Assembly (NCBI GenBank): GCA_036560145.1
Contig: DATBRV010000141.1
Coordinates: 1 to 64,000, forward strand
Direction: 5' to 3'
Origin: DATBRV01 sp036560145
GTDB lineage: Bacteria > Myxococcota_A > UBA9160 > SMWR01
Length of the DNA: 64,000 nucleotides
The notes beneath the pieces are model-generated. The model searched no databases, was not told where the DNA came from, and worked only from the letters and a program-made list of their open reading frames with translations. Positions 32,168 through 41,052 of the stretch are shown here, piece by piece (positions within the stretch are counted from its first letter, which is position 1; every line of letters starts with the position of its first letter). Made by a program: the position numbers and the translations under genes.

Positions 32168-32898
32168 TCGAGCCCGAAGCTGACGGTCACCACCGCGCGG
32201 ACCGTCTTCTCGATCGACGAAGTGTCGTACATGCCCTCGCCGGAGATCTCGGTCGAGTGGGCCGGCGTGATCTGGAAGACTCCCTGCGTGGCCCAGCTGA
32301 GCTCGCCGAGCTTCGCGCCCGTCTTGTCGGCGATCTCGCCCGCCCGCAGCCGCGCGTCGGCCGACGCCGCCCCGAGCATCTCGATCTTGAGGTCGTCGAG
32401 CGCCGTGTAATAGAAGCTTGGCGCGAAGGAGGCGAGCTCGACACCGTCCCGGATCAACCCGGTCACTTCCTTCGAGACCTTTTCGACGAGCGTCACGTCC
32501 TTCGAGGAGAGCGTGAGCGTCTGACCGAGCTCGTAGAGCTCGACCTCGTTGGTGAAGTAGCCCTGCTCGCCCTGGCGGAAGCGCGTCTGGATCGAGACGG
32601 GGGAGACCGAGATCTGCTCGCGCGTGATTCCGGCCTCGCCGAGGAAGGCGAGCACGCGCGCGAGGTCGGCCTCGATCTTCCCGTAGGCCGCCGGCATCTC
32701 GCGGGAACGCGAGGTGAGCGAGCCGGTCCAGATCGCGAAATCCGAGCGGATCGGGCGCTGCGCGAAGCCCTTCACCGTGACGCTGCGCGAAGCGCCGCGG
32801 ACGTCGCGCACGACGCTGCCCGCGTAGAGGGCGATGGCGAAGAGCCCCGCCACCAGGACGAGGGCGGCGGCGGATCTGCGCTCGGGTGCTTCGGCCAT
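32164..32898 (-). CDS. SIMPL-domain (DUF541) protein, membrane-anchored
   Basis: 244 residues. An N-terminal transmembrane segment (about 10-31) precedes a SIMPL domain: 'VTVKGFAQRPIRSDFAIWTG' at the front, a central coiled stretch with 'GITREQISVSPVSIQTRF', and 'GAASADARLRAGEIADKTGA' before the last strands. SIMPL proteins sit in the periplasm and form oligomers; function is poorly known (stress-related in some). Neighbours on the same strand are an uncharacterised lipoprotein and a dipeptidase. Confidence 0.75.
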   Translation of the reverse strand: MAEAPERRSAAALVLVAGLFAIALYAGSVVRDVRGASRSVTVKGFAQRPIRSDFAIWTGSLTSRSREMPAAYGKIEADLARVLAFLGEAGITREQISVSPVSIQTRFRQGEQGYFTNEVELYELGQTLTLSSKDVTLVEKVSKEVTGLIRDGVELASFAPSFYYTALDDLKIEMLGAASADARLRAGEIADKTGAKLGELSWATQGVFQITPAHSTEISGEGMYDTSSIEKTVRAVVTVSFGLD

Positions 32899-32964
32899 GC
32901 GGCTCCTCCTCGCTGCCCGCGCTCCGGAAGGGCGCGGCAGAGAGTATCCCGCTCCCGGCAAAGT

Positions 32965-33594
32965 TCACTCTTGCAGGGCGGCGATCGCCGTGCGCCCGAT
33001 CGCGTCGCGCGCGAGATCGCGCGCGGCCACGCGGTCGGGAGCGCGGGTCGTGAGGGACGTGACGGCGAACGCCCGCCTGGCATCGATCGGGCGCGAGTAG
33101 TGCGCGAAGGCGCCGCCCGACTCGAGCGAGAGCGCGCGGTGGTACCACTCCCGCCCGTGGGAATCGAGCACGAGCCCCCACGTGCTTCCCGGCGGCGGCG
33201 CGTCGCCGGGCGCGCCTTCGAGCCTCGCCCGGTAGACCGCAAGCGCGACCCCGGCGAGCGGCGGCTCGAGCTCGAGCAGCCAGAAGTCGAGGAAGACGGT
33301 GCAGGCTTCCTCCGGCTCGCGGTCTTCGCGCGCGCAGTCGTAGGCGTAGCCCGCGAGGCGCGTCTCGCTCACCCCGGATTCGGCGGGAGCCAGGGCGGCC
33401 GCCGCGCCGTCCCGGGCGCCCGCGGGCGCCGCTGGCTCGTCGGGAAACGCGTACCGGATCATGCTCGCGCCGACGGGGATCTGCGCCGCGGTCCACGTGA
33501 AGGGCCGGAGGTCGACGACGGACTCGACGGGCCCGCGGGCGCACGCGGCCGAGAGGATCGCGGCGAGCACGCCGGCAGCGCGCGGAACGCTCAT
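32965..33594 (-). CDS. Uncharacterised lipoprotein
   Basis: 209 residues. Signal with lipobox-like 'ILSAACARG' (Cys at about 19). The mature part has 'VESVVDLRPFTWTAAQIPVG' and 'GSTWGLVLDSHGREWYHRAL', and no family I can name. Start 33594 overlaps the dipeptidase stop (33591-33593) by 4 nt in the ATGA manner, so it is translated after the dipeptidase. It ends 66 nt before the SIMPL gene. Confidence 0.55.
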   Translation of the reverse strand: MSVPRAAGVLAAILSAACARGPVESVVDLRPFTWTAAQIPVGASMIRYAFPDEPAAPAGARDGAAAALAPAESGVSETRLAGYAYDCAREDREPEEACTVFLDFWLLELEPPLAGVALAVYRARLEGAPGDAPPPGSTWGLVLDSHGREWYHRALSLESGGAFAHYSRPIDARRAFAVTSLTTRAPDRVAARDLARDAIGRTAIAALQE

Positions 33595-34754
33595 CGCTCG
33601 GGCAGCACCTCGCGCAGCACCCGCACGACGTTGCCGCCGAGAATCTTGCGGATCGACGCTTCCGGGAAGCCGTCCTCGAGCAGCTGCTGCGTCAGCGCGG
33701 CGAGCTGGCTGGTGTCGAAGCCGACCGTCGTCGCGCCGTCGTAATCGGAGCCCAGGCCGACGTGATCGTCGCCCACCAGCGAGACGACGTGGCGCATCGC
33801 GGCCACCACCTGGCGCGGCTCGCGGCCGCAGACCGCCGTCTCCCAGTAGCCGATGCCGATCACGCCGCCCCCCGCCGCGATCGCGCGCACATGCTCGTCC
33901 GAGAGCGTGCGCTCGCTCGGACAGGTGCCCTTCACGCCGCCGTGCGAGACCACGGTGGGCCGGGTCGCCATCGCGAGCACCTCGTCGATGGCGGCGGGCG
34001 AGACGTGGGCGAGGTCGATCAGGACTCCGCGCTCCTCCATCCCTCGCACCAGCGCGCGGCCGAGCTCCGTGAGCCCGCCCTTCCGGGCGCCGTGCGCCGA
34101 GCCCGCGAACTCGTTGTCAAAAAAATGTGTGAGGCCGATCATCCGGAAGCCCCGGGCCACGACGACGTCGAGGTTCGCGAGGTCTCCCTCCAGCGCGTGG
34201 GCGCCCTCGATCCCGAGCAGCGCGCCGATCGGCTTCCCGCTTTGCGCGCGCCGCAGGAGCAGGGCGTCGAGATCGGCGCGGGTGCGCACCAGCACCAGCG
34301 CCCCGCCGGAGCCGGCGATGGTCTTCTCCAGGCGATCGGCCTGGAGCTCCGCGCGTCCCAGCGGACCGCGCCAGGCGAACGGGGAGATCTGAGCGAGTCC
34401 GAGCAGCGTGAGCAGATCGAAGGCGTCGCTCTCGTTGCGCTCGATGTTGAGGCCGAGGGGGACGACGGTGGCGGCCGTGAAGAACTGAAGCCCCACGCCG
34501 CCCTCCTGGAGACGCGGCAGGTCGACGTGACCAACACTGGATCGCGCCAGGAGGTCCCGCCCCGTCAGCAGGGAATCGGCGTGCATGTCGGCGACCAGGC
34601 TGGAGGCGTGGAGCGCCCGCGCCGCCGGCGAGACCTCCGGCAACGCCACCGGATCGAGCCGGTTCAGGAAGCGCTCGACCACGCGGCCCACGCCGAAGAA
34701 CGCGAGCAGCAGCAGCGCGAGGAGGAGGCCGAGCTTCCGGCCGAGTCCGCTCAT
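33591..34754 (-). CDS. Membrane dipeptidase (peptidase M19)
   Basis: 387 residues. An N-terminal membrane helix (about 7-24) anchors the enzyme. M19 metal and active-site motifs: H58-x-D60 in 'VADMHADSLL', 'LLGIEGAHALEGD' (bridging Glu), 'DLAHVSPAAIDEV' and 'PTVVSHGGVKG', then 'VGLGSDYDGATTVG' with the catalytic Asp. These are zinc enzymes that cleave dipeptides (renal-dipeptidase type). ATG 34754 is taken; the frame is open further up but without a better start. Confidence 0.85.
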   Translation of the reverse strand: MSGLGRKLGLLLALLLLAFFGVGRVVERFLNRLDPVALPEVSPAARALHASSLVADMHADSLLTGRDLLARSSVGHVDLPRLQEGGVGLQFFTAATVVPLGLNIERNESDAFDLLTLLGLAQISPFAWRGPLGRAELQADRLEKTIAGSGGALVLVRTRADLDALLLRRAQSGKPIGALLGIEGAHALEGDLANLDVVVARGFRMIGLTHFFDNEFAGSAHGARKGGLTELGRALVRGMEERGVLIDLAHVSPAAIDEVLAMATRPTVVSHGGVKGTCPSERTLSDEHVRAIAAGGGVIGIGYWETAVCGREPRQVVAAMRHVVSLVGDDHVGLGSDYDGATTVGFDTSQLAALTQQLLEDGFPEASIRKILGGNVVRVLREVLPER

Positions 34755-34871
34755 GCGCCGCGCTGGAAGAAGGTCTGGGCCACGGAAGGCGTCTCCGGTG
34801 TCGCCCGTCGGGTGCGGCGCGGCGGCCGATCTTATCACGCCGGGCGCGCGCGCAGGCGGAGCTCCGCCGGA

Positions 34872-35288
34872 CTACCGCCAGCCGATCACGCGGTAGCCCT
34901 TCTCCGCCAGGCATTCCTCGACGAAGCCCTTCTGGAGCGGAGCGGGCTCGCGCGAGCGGAAGAGGCCGCGCAGCAGACCGCGCGTGCCGCCCATGCCGGC
35001 GCCGAGCGCCGCGCCGCGCCCGGGATGCCCGAGGATCGCCCCGCCGACGGCGCCCACCGCCGCGCCTCCCGCCGCGCCCGCGGCGGCGCTGCCCGCCGCC
35101 CGCGCGCCGGGCTTCGCGTCGTAGCCGTAGGCCGCGGCGCGCTCCTGGCACTGCGCGACGTCATCGGCCGCCGCGGCACCCGCCGACTGGTAGCGGGCGT
35201 TTGGATAGAGCACGGGGCGCTTCGGCGCGCAGGCGACCGCGAGCGGCAACAGGCAGGCGAGAGCGCAGGCGCGAGACGCGCGTCGCAT
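34872..35288 (-). CDS. Glycine-zipper lipoprotein
   Basis: 138 residues. Lipoprotein signal (C-A-L-A-C...A-V-A-C, Cys near residue 20). The middle has a long Ala/Gly-rich stretch (about 62-105) with 'GGAAVGAVGGAILGHPGRG', a glycine zipper like those of outer-membrane lipoproteins such as SlyB or YmgG. Tail with 'LQKGFVEECLAEKGYRVIGW', typical of small glycine-zipper proteins. Probably inserted in the outer membrane; exact role unknown. Confidence 0.7.
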   Translation of the reverse strand: MRRASRACALACLLPLAVACAPKRPVLYPNARYQSAGAAAADDVAQCQERAAAYGYDAKPGARAAGSAAAGAAGGAAVGAVGGAILGHPGRGAALGAGMGGTRGLLRGLFRSREPAPLQKGFVEECLAEKGYRVIGWR

Positions 35289-35376
35289 GCGGATCCTCTC
35301 CGGCCCCGGCTGGCGGCCAGGGACTCGGACGCTCGTGTCAACCCGCGCGCGGCCCTCCGGTTGCGCGGTCACCTCC

Positions 35377-36432
35377 TCAGCCGAGGGCCGCGCCCAGCAG
35401 GCGCTCGACCAGGGCCCCCCCGAGCCAGGAGCCGACGGGAATCGCCAGATAGAGGAGGAAGCGCAGGCGCATGCTGGCGTCGAAGGGCCATTCCCTCGCG
35501 GAGTCGACCAGCCCCCTCCAGGCGATCAGATCGGCGAGGCCCGCGCTCGCCTCCCGGCGCGCGATCGCCGAGCCGGCGAGCGCCGCGGGCTCGCCCCGGA
35601 TCGCGGCGACCACGCGGGCGAGCTCGGCCGCCTTCGCCTCCCGGATCCGGCGGTGCACGCCGAACACGGGCAACAGCAGCGCGGCGGTCGCGATGGCGAC
35701 GCAGATCAGCGCCAGCAGCGCGATCGGAAGGGCGAAGGATCGGTCCATCGCGTTCAAGGCGAAGAACGAGGGCATCAGCAGCCAGAGGAGCGCGAAGAGC
35801 AGACCCTGCCGTCCGAAGGGCGCGAGCGGAGCGAGATCGAGAAGATCGATGCGCGGGAGCCCTTGCGCGAGCTCCGAGAAGCGCCGCGAGATCCCGAGCG
35901 TGGTGTCGACGAAACGGCCGAGGCCGAAGCAGAAGAGCGCCCCCACGAACCAGGCCCAGGCGTTCTCCGCGTGCCAGTAGCCGGCGCGCAGGTAGAGGCC
36001 CGGGTCGCGATCGATGGCGAGGCCCGCGATCGGCGCCAGCAGCAGCCCGAGCCAGCCGGCGGCACGGCGGCGCCGCCCGTCGACGGGCGCGAAGCGTGCG
36101 GCGAGCGGCGGCGATTCGCTCGCGCCCAGCAGCGGAAGCAGCGCCTGGAAGTTCCGCCGCGCGCCGATCTTCGCGTAACGCTCGGCGGTGGGCACGAAGG
36201 CCGCAAGGATCAAGAGCACGACGCCGAGCCGCGCGTCGCGCTCCTCCCAGAAGGACTCGTCCCCTGCCAGGAACTCCGAGAGGCCTCCGAAGGCGGCCGA
36301 GAGCAGCACGAACGAGGCGAGCAGGGCGATCGCGATGCCGACGCCGATCCAGACCGGCGCCACCGGAAGCGCATCGAAGAGCCGATCGCTCCAGGAGTCG
36401 CTGATCGTGTCGCCGTTCGCCGCCTCGGCCAC
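35377..36432 (-). CDS. Polytopic membrane protein of unknown function
   Basis: About 352 residues with roughly six transmembrane helices (first at about 29-50, 'WIGVGIAIALLASFVLLSAA') and a cytosolic loop with 'VFGVHRRIREAKAAELARVV'. No family recognised. GTG 36432 is used; TTG 36438 is also in frame and no ribosome site decides between them. It has a 3'-to-5' neighbour 88 nt away (glycine-zipper lipoprotein), so may be independent. Confidence 0.5.
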   Translation of the reverse strand: MAEAANGDTISDSWSDRLFDALPVAPVWIGVGIAIALLASFVLLSAAFGGLSEFLAGDESFWEERDARLGVVLLILAAFVPTAERYAKIGARRNFQALLPLLGASESPPLAARFAPVDGRRRRAAGWLGLLLAPIAGLAIDRDPGLYLRAGYWHAENAWAWFVGALFCFGLGRFVDTTLGISRRFSELAQGLPRIDLLDLAPLAPFGRQGLLFALLWLLMPSFFALNAMDRSFALPIALLALICVAIATAALLLPVFGVHRRIREAKAAELARVVAAIRGEPAALAGSAIARREASAGLADLIAWRGLVDSAREWPFDASMRLRFLLYLAIPVGSWLGGALVERLLGAALG

Positions 36433-36577
36433 CCGCAAAGCCTACCCGACGGATTCCCTCCCGGCGCGGCGAGCCGGTCCCGAGCTTGACGCGGCAACCC
36501 GCGCTGTGCTCGAATCGCGCGCGAGGAGACCCCGCCCTGCTTCGTCACGCGCGCGGGACCGTCCCGACGATTCCGAC

Positions 36578-37453
36578 ATGGTGATTCCGACGGCCGAGGA
36601 GCTCGAGCGGGCGCTCGCCGGCGACCTCGCGTGGGCGCGATCCGAGCTGGGCTCGGAGATCGTCGAGGTGGCGCCCGTCTCTCCCTTGCGCGGCCGGGAT
36701 CGGCCGCGCGCCGCCTTCCGTCTCCGGCTGGCCGACGGCCGCCAGCTGAAGCTGCGCCGGCTGCGCAGCGCCGAGCGTGCGGCGGAGCTGGCCCGGCTGA
36801 CCGCGCACCTGCGCGAGCTCGGGATTCCGCAGGTCGTCCTGCTGCGGGCGGAGGTGCTGGCGGTGGAGTGGCTCGACGGGACGCCGCTGCGCGAGGGCGC
36901 CGGCTACACAGAGCGGATCGAGGAGGCCGGACGGCTGCTGGGTCGGATCCACGCCACGCCGGCGTTCGAGGGACTCGCCTTGCCGGTCCTGCGGCCGACG
37001 GCCGCGGAGCTGCTCGCCATGCGCGAGGAGCTGGCGTTCCTGGTGCGGGAGGGAAGGCTCGCCGCCGCGATGGCGGAGCGGCTCGCGCAGGCGGCTCGCG
37101 AGCGGGATCCGGGCCGCGCGCTCCACGGCGTCATGCACGGCGACTTCTGCGCCGAGAACTTCGTGATCGACGGCGACGCTCGCCTGCGGGTGGTCGACAA
37201 CGAAGGGCTCGAGGTGGGGCCGCTCGCCCTGGATCTCGCGCGCACCGTGTCGCGCTGGCCGATGCCGGAGAGCGCCTGGGTCCGTTTTCTCGCGGCCTAC
37301 CGATCCGCCGGGGGAATCTCCGTCGAGGGCGAGGAGCTCGCGATCTGGCGGATCCGGACCCTCGTGAGGAGCGCGTGGTATCGGGTCGGCTATCGACTGG
37401 CCGGGGACGCCGACGCGGTCGCGAGGCTGCGGACTCTGACCGAAGCTCTATAG
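36578..37453 (+). CDS. Phosphotransferase/kinase-like protein (APH fold)
   Basis: 291 residues. The catalytic loop is H187-G-D189-F-x-x-E-N194 ('VMHGDFCAENFVIDGD') and the metal-binding Asp is D207 in 'VVDNEGLEVG', the APH/choline-kinase pattern (D-x-E/D-G). The N-lobe shows 'AAFRLRLADGRQLKLRRLRS' with a Lys candidate for ATP. Target unknown (small molecule or sugar). It precedes the family 2 glycosyltransferase by 52 nt on the same strand and could act on the same cell-surface compound. Confidence 0.7.
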   Translation: MVIPTAEELERALAGDLAWARSELGSEIVEVAPVSPLRGRDRPRAAFRLRLADGRQLKLRRLRSAERAAELARLTAHLRELGIPQVVLLRAEVLAVEWLDGTPLREGAGYTERIEEAGRLLGRIHATPAFEGLALPVLRPTAAELLAMREELAFLVREGRLAAAMAERLAQAARERDPGRALHGVMHGDFCAENFVIDGDARLRVVDNEGLEVGPLALDLARTVSRWPMPESAWVRFLAAYRSAGGISVEGEELAIWRIRTLVRSAWYRVGYRLAGDADAVARLRTLTEAL

Positions 37454-37505
37454 TGAGCCCTCTCACGGGGAGCGGAAATCCGGTCCGAGAGGCGGGGCGG
37501 TCTGC

Positions 37506-38408
37506 ATGCACGGGTCCATGCCCTTCGTCTCGGTGGTCGTTCCCGTCTACAACGATGAACAGAGCCTGCGCAGCTGCCTCGCCGCGCTGCGAGAGCAGAC
37601 GTATCCCCGCGAGCGCTTCGAGGTCGTGGTCGTCGACAACGCGTCGACGGACGATCTGCGCCCGATCGTCGCGGCCTTCCCGGGCTTTCGCCTCGAGCGG
37701 GAGGATCGCCCCGGCTCCTACGCCGCCCGCAACCAGGGAATCGCCTCCAGCAAGGGCCAGATCCTCGCGTTCACCGATTCCGATTGCCTGCCGGATCCCG
37801 GCTGGATCGAGGCGGGGGTCCGGGCGCTGGAGACGCGTCCGCGCTGCGGGGCGGTCGGCGGCCGGATCGAGATGGTCGCGCGCGACCCGCAGCGGATCAC
37901 GCCGTTCGACCTGCACGATCTCGTCTGGGGCATGCCGCAGCGCGTCTACGTCGAGCGCTACGGCCTCGCGGCGACCGCGAATCTGTTCGTCCATCGCTCG
38001 GTCTTCGATCGGATCGGCACGTTCGACGCCTCGTTCAAGTCCTGCGGCGACTGCGAGTGGTCGTTCCGTTGCGAGGCGGCCGGCGTCCGGCTCAGTTATG
38101 CGGACGAAGCCCGGATCGTCCATCCCACGCGCAGCTCGCTCGGCGAGTTCGTGCGGCGCCGCCGGCGCATCACCGGCGGATACCATCAGCTGACCCCGAT
38201 CCTCGCGCGCTCCTACCCGGACAAGGCGTTCGAGATTCCCAGGACGCTTCGTCACTCCCTTCACCGGATTCGCCGCAGCCTCTCGCACCGGAGGCTCGGG
38301 ACCGTCCGGAGCAAGCTCGCGTTCGCCTGCGTCGAGTTGATCCTGTACGGTGTCAACCTGACGGAGGGCTGGCGCCTGCGGCTCGGCGGTAGTCCCACCC
38401 GGAGCTGA
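37506..38408 (+). CDS. Glycosyltransferase family 2
   Basis: 300 residues, cytosolic GT-A fold. 'VSVVVPVYNDEQSLRSCLAA' opens the Rossmann part, 'VVDNASTDDLRPI' follows, and the metal-binding motif is 'LAFTDSDCLPDPGWIEAG' (D-S-D). 'FKSCGDCEWSFRCEAAG' is the E/D-D-x-E-W-x-x-R acceptor-site motif, and 'RRRRRITGGYHQL' a membrane-near basic patch. ATG 37506; ATG 37518 also fits. Sugar and acceptor unknown. Confidence 0.8.
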   Translation: MHGSMPFVSVVVPVYNDEQSLRSCLAALREQTYPRERFEVVVVDNASTDDLRPIVAAFPGFRLEREDRPGSYAARNQGIASSKGQILAFTDSDCLPDPGWIEAGVRALETRPRCGAVGGRIEMVARDPQRITPFDLHDLVWGMPQRVYVERYGLAATANLFVHRSVFDRIGTFDASFKSCGDCEWSFRCEAAGVRLSYADEARIVHPTRSSLGEFVRRRRRITGGYHQLTPILARSYPDKAFEIPRTLRHSLHRIRRSLSHRRLGTVRSKLAFACVELILYGVNLTEGWRLRLGGSPTRS

Positions 38409-38417
38409 GAGGCGCCT

Positions 38418-39248
38418 TCAGCGCGTCCCGTAGCGGAGACGCAGCCAGCGGTGCAGCAGGGCGCCGAGACCCTCTCGGAGGCGCCCGATCGGATGGAAGT
38501 CGAGCTCGGGAGGCGGGCCGAGCCTGTTGTGTCCGTAGGCGTCGCTGCCGCGCACCAGCACGGCGCGCCAGTTGCGCAGCGGCAGGCCCTGACCGTCGAC
38601 CCGCATGCCCGGGTGGATCCGGGTGCTGGTCGCGGTGAAGCGGATCGAGATGCCGCTGCGCTCCGTGTCGGATTCGTTCGGATCCGAGCCGTGCACGATA
38701 GTCTCGTTGAACAGGAAGAATTGACCCGGCTCGACCTCCATGTGGACGGCCTCTTCCACGGGTCTGCGCTCGAGCGGCGCGTGGTGGCTGCCGGGGAAGA
38801 TGCGTACGCAGCCGTTCTTCCGGGTGGTCCGGGTGAAGGCGAGCCAGGCGGTGATGTTGCGGGGCGGGTCGAGGGCCGGCGTGTTCCGATGTCCGCGGAA
38901 ATCATGCTCCTGATGCCAGACCACGCGGGCGGCCCCAGGCAGCTTCCGGAAGATCGTGCTTCGCCAGAGCAGGAGGTCGGGGCCCAGGATCGAGGCCACG
39001 CGCTCCACGATCGCCGGCCGGCGGCAGGTCTCGAAGAGCGCCCGGCAGCCGAGATGGTGGTCCCGCACGGTCCGGAAGCCGTAGACGGGAGAGGGATGCA
39101 GCAGCGCCTTCAGGAAGACCGGGTAGCGCTCGGCCATCTCCTCGGGCGCGAGCGCCGTGAAGGGCCCCAGGAAGCCGTCCCGCTCGAAGCAGGCGAGCTG
39201 CTCCGGTGAGAGGCCCTCGGGAGCCGGCGTGGTCGGGTCGCCGGTCAT
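38418..39248 (-). CDS. Phytanoyl-CoA dioxygenase-like Fe(II)/2-oxoglutarate enzyme
   Basis: 276 residues, double-stranded beta-helix. The first iron motif reads W-H112-Q-E114 ('WHQEHDFRG'), the distal His is H186 in 'ETIVHGSDPNES', and R203 ('SIRFTA') is placed to bind 2-oxoglutarate. The family oxidises acyl-CoA or small hydroxylatable substrates. H-x-E instead of H-x-D is a variation worth noting, though a nearby H115-D116 pair also exists. The stop of the aquaporin gene touches its start region only by adjacency (39248/39249); it probably shares that transcript. Confidence 0.7.
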   Translation of the reverse strand: MTGDPTTPAPEGLSPEQLACFERDGFLGPFTALAPEEMAERYPVFLKALLHPSPVYGFRTVRDHHLGCRALFETCRRPAIVERVASILGPDLLLWRSTIFRKLPGAARVVWHQEHDFRGHRNTPALDPPRNITAWLAFTRTTRKNGCVRIFPGSHHAPLERRPVEEAVHMEVEPGQFFLFNETIVHGSDPNESDTERSGISIRFTATSTRIHPGMRVDGQGLPLRNWRAVLVRGSDAYGHNRLGPPPELDFHPIGRLREGLGALLHRWLRLRYGTR

Positions 39249-39953
39249 CTAGCTCTTTTCGGAGTCGCCTCCCAGCCAGGAGTAGAAGCCGCCCGCCAGC
39301 GCGGCGCCCACGATCGGCGCGATCCAGAAGAGCCAGAGCTGGCCGAGCGCCCAACCGCCGACGAACACCGCGGGGCCGGTGCTGCGCGCCGGGTTGACCG
39401 AGAGGTTGGTGACCGGGATCCCGATCAGGTGGATCAGCGTGAGGCCGAGACCGATCGCGATCGGCGCGAAGCCCGCCGGGGCCTTTCGATCCGTCGCGCC
39501 GAGGATGATCACCAGGAACATGAACGTGAGCACCACTTCGGTGATCAGCGCCGAGCCCAGCGAATAGCCTCCGGGCGAGTGCTCGCCGTAGCCGTTCGAG
39601 GCGAGGCCCCCGGCGATGTCGAAGCCCGCCTGGCCGCTCGCGATCAGGTAGAGCATGCCCGCGCCCGCGATTCCGCCCAGCACCTGCGCCACCACGTAGG
39701 GAACCAGCTCGCTGCTCGGAAAGCGTCCGCCGACGACGAGTCCGACCGACACCGCGGGGTTGAGATGGCAGCCAGAGATGTGTCCGATCGCATAGGCCAT
39801 CGTGAGCACCGTGAGGCCGAACGCGAATGCCACGCCGAGCAGTCCGATGCCGACGTTCGGGAAGGCGGCGGACAACACCGCGCTGCCGCAGCCGCCGAGC
39901 ACTAGCCAGAAGGTGCCGATGAACTCCGCCGTGGAGCGCTGGGCCAGGGACAT
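39249..39953 (-). CDS. aqpZ: Aquaporin (AqpZ type)
   Basis: 234 residues, six transmembrane helices plus the two half-helices with N-P-A motifs: 'GCHLNPAVSVG' and 'SVNPARSTGPA'. The filter residues visible in 'VAFAFGLTVL' (Phe), 'HISGCHLNPA' (His), 'TNLSVNPARS' (Arg) are those of water-selective AqpZ. Length is typical. Together with the dioxygenase gene (starting 1 nt after its stop) it forms a two-gene minus-strand unit. Confidence 0.9.
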   Translation of the reverse strand: MSLAQRSTAEFIGTFWLVLGGCGSAVLSAAFPNVGIGLLGVAFAFGLTVLTMAYAIGHISGCHLNPAVSVGLVVGGRFPSSELVPYVVAQVLGGIAGAGMLYLIASGQAGFDIAGGLASNGYGEHSPGGYSLGSALITEVVLTFMFLVIILGATDRKAPAGFAPIAIGLGLTLIHLIGIPVTNLSVNPARSTGPAVFVGGWALGQLWLFWIAPIVGAALAGGFYSWLGGDSEKS

Positions 39954-40155
39954 CGAGGGTTCCTCCTTCACGCAAGCCAGTGTCGATCGCGAAACGCGAG
40001 CGCCCCGCATTCTGCACCAACCGTCGACGCCGGAACAATGGAAACACCCGGCGCGCGATTCGAGGGGATGCCCCCACGGCGTGCCGGGGGCGCCAGCCTC
40101 GCCTATGGTCGATGGCGCCCCGCCGCGGGGGACGGCGCGGCCGGGAGGAGCAGAC

Positions 40156-41052
40156 ATGCAGCTCGGCGGATCCGGCGACCCCGGCTGGGGCGATCCGCGG
40201 CGGCGCACGCTGCTGCGCGGGCGCAGCGGCCGTTTCCGTGTCTGGCCGCTGGTGATCTTCGGTGCCTTCTTCGCCTGGTACTACTTCTCGCATCAGGAGG
40301 AGGTGCCGCTCACCGGGCGCAAGCAGCTCGTCGATCTCTCGCGCGAGCAGGAGGCGGCGCTGGGGCTCGAGTCCTATCGGCAGATCCTCGGCCAGTCGCA
40401 GATCGTCGCGGGCGGCGCCGATGTGGACCGGATCCGCGCGATCGGACGCCGCCTGGCCGCCGTCTCCGACGATCCCGGCTTCGAGTGGGAGTTCAACCTG
40501 ATCGCGTCCGATCAGGCCAACGCCTTCGCGCTGCCGGGTGGGAAGGTGGCGGTCTACTCGGGGCTGCTTCCGATCGCCGGCAACGACGACGGGCTGGCCG
40601 CCGTGATGGGGCACGAGATCGCGCACGCGATCGCGCGCCACGGCGCCGAGCGGATCGCGCACGAGAAGCTCGCGCAGCTCGGCTCGCTCGCGGTCGGCAC
40701 CGCCGTCGGCGAGATGGACGTCCAGACCCAGCGCATGGTGATGGGGGCCCTCGGCGTGGGCGCGCAGTTCGGCGTGCTGCTGCCGTTCTCGCGCAGCCAC
40801 GAGACCGAGGCGGACTACATGGGGCTGATCTACACGGCGCGCGCCTGCTTCGACCCGCGCGAGGCGCCGCGGCTCTGGGAGCGCATGTCACGGGCCGCGG
40901 GCGGCGGCGCGGCCCCGGCCGAGTTCATGTCGACGCATCCCGGCCACGAGACGCGCATCCAGAACCTCGATCAGTGGATGGCGGAAGCGATGCGCGTGCG
41001 CGCGGAGTCCTGCGGCGGCGCCGGCGGAACCAGCGCGGACGCGGCTCAGTAA
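40156..41052 (+). CDS. M48-family zinc metalloprotease
   Basis: 298 residues. An N-terminal helix at about 29-45 anchors the protein. H153-E154-x-x-H157 in 'VMGHEIAHAIARHG' and 'SHETEADYMG' (216-220) form the zinc site. 'NLIASDQANAFALPGGK' is the M48C (BepA/Oma1-like) N-A-F/x-P-G-G motif. Such enzymes do quality control of envelope proteins. The last 7 nt overlap the end of the convergent HerA-like gene. Confidence 0.85.
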   Translation: MQLGGSGDPGWGDPRRRTLLRGRSGRFRVWPLVIFGAFFAWYYFSHQEEVPLTGRKQLVDLSREQEAALGLESYRQILGQSQIVAGGADVDRIRAIGRRLAAVSDDPGFEWEFNLIASDQANAFALPGGKVAVYSGLLPIAGNDDGLAAVMGHEIAHAIARHGAERIAHEKLAQLGSLAVGTAVGEMDVQTQRMVMGALGVGAQFGVLLPFSRSHETEADYMGLIYTARACFDPREAPRLWERMSRAAGGGAAPAEFMSTHPGHETRIQNLDQWMAEAMRVRAESCGGAGGTSADAAQ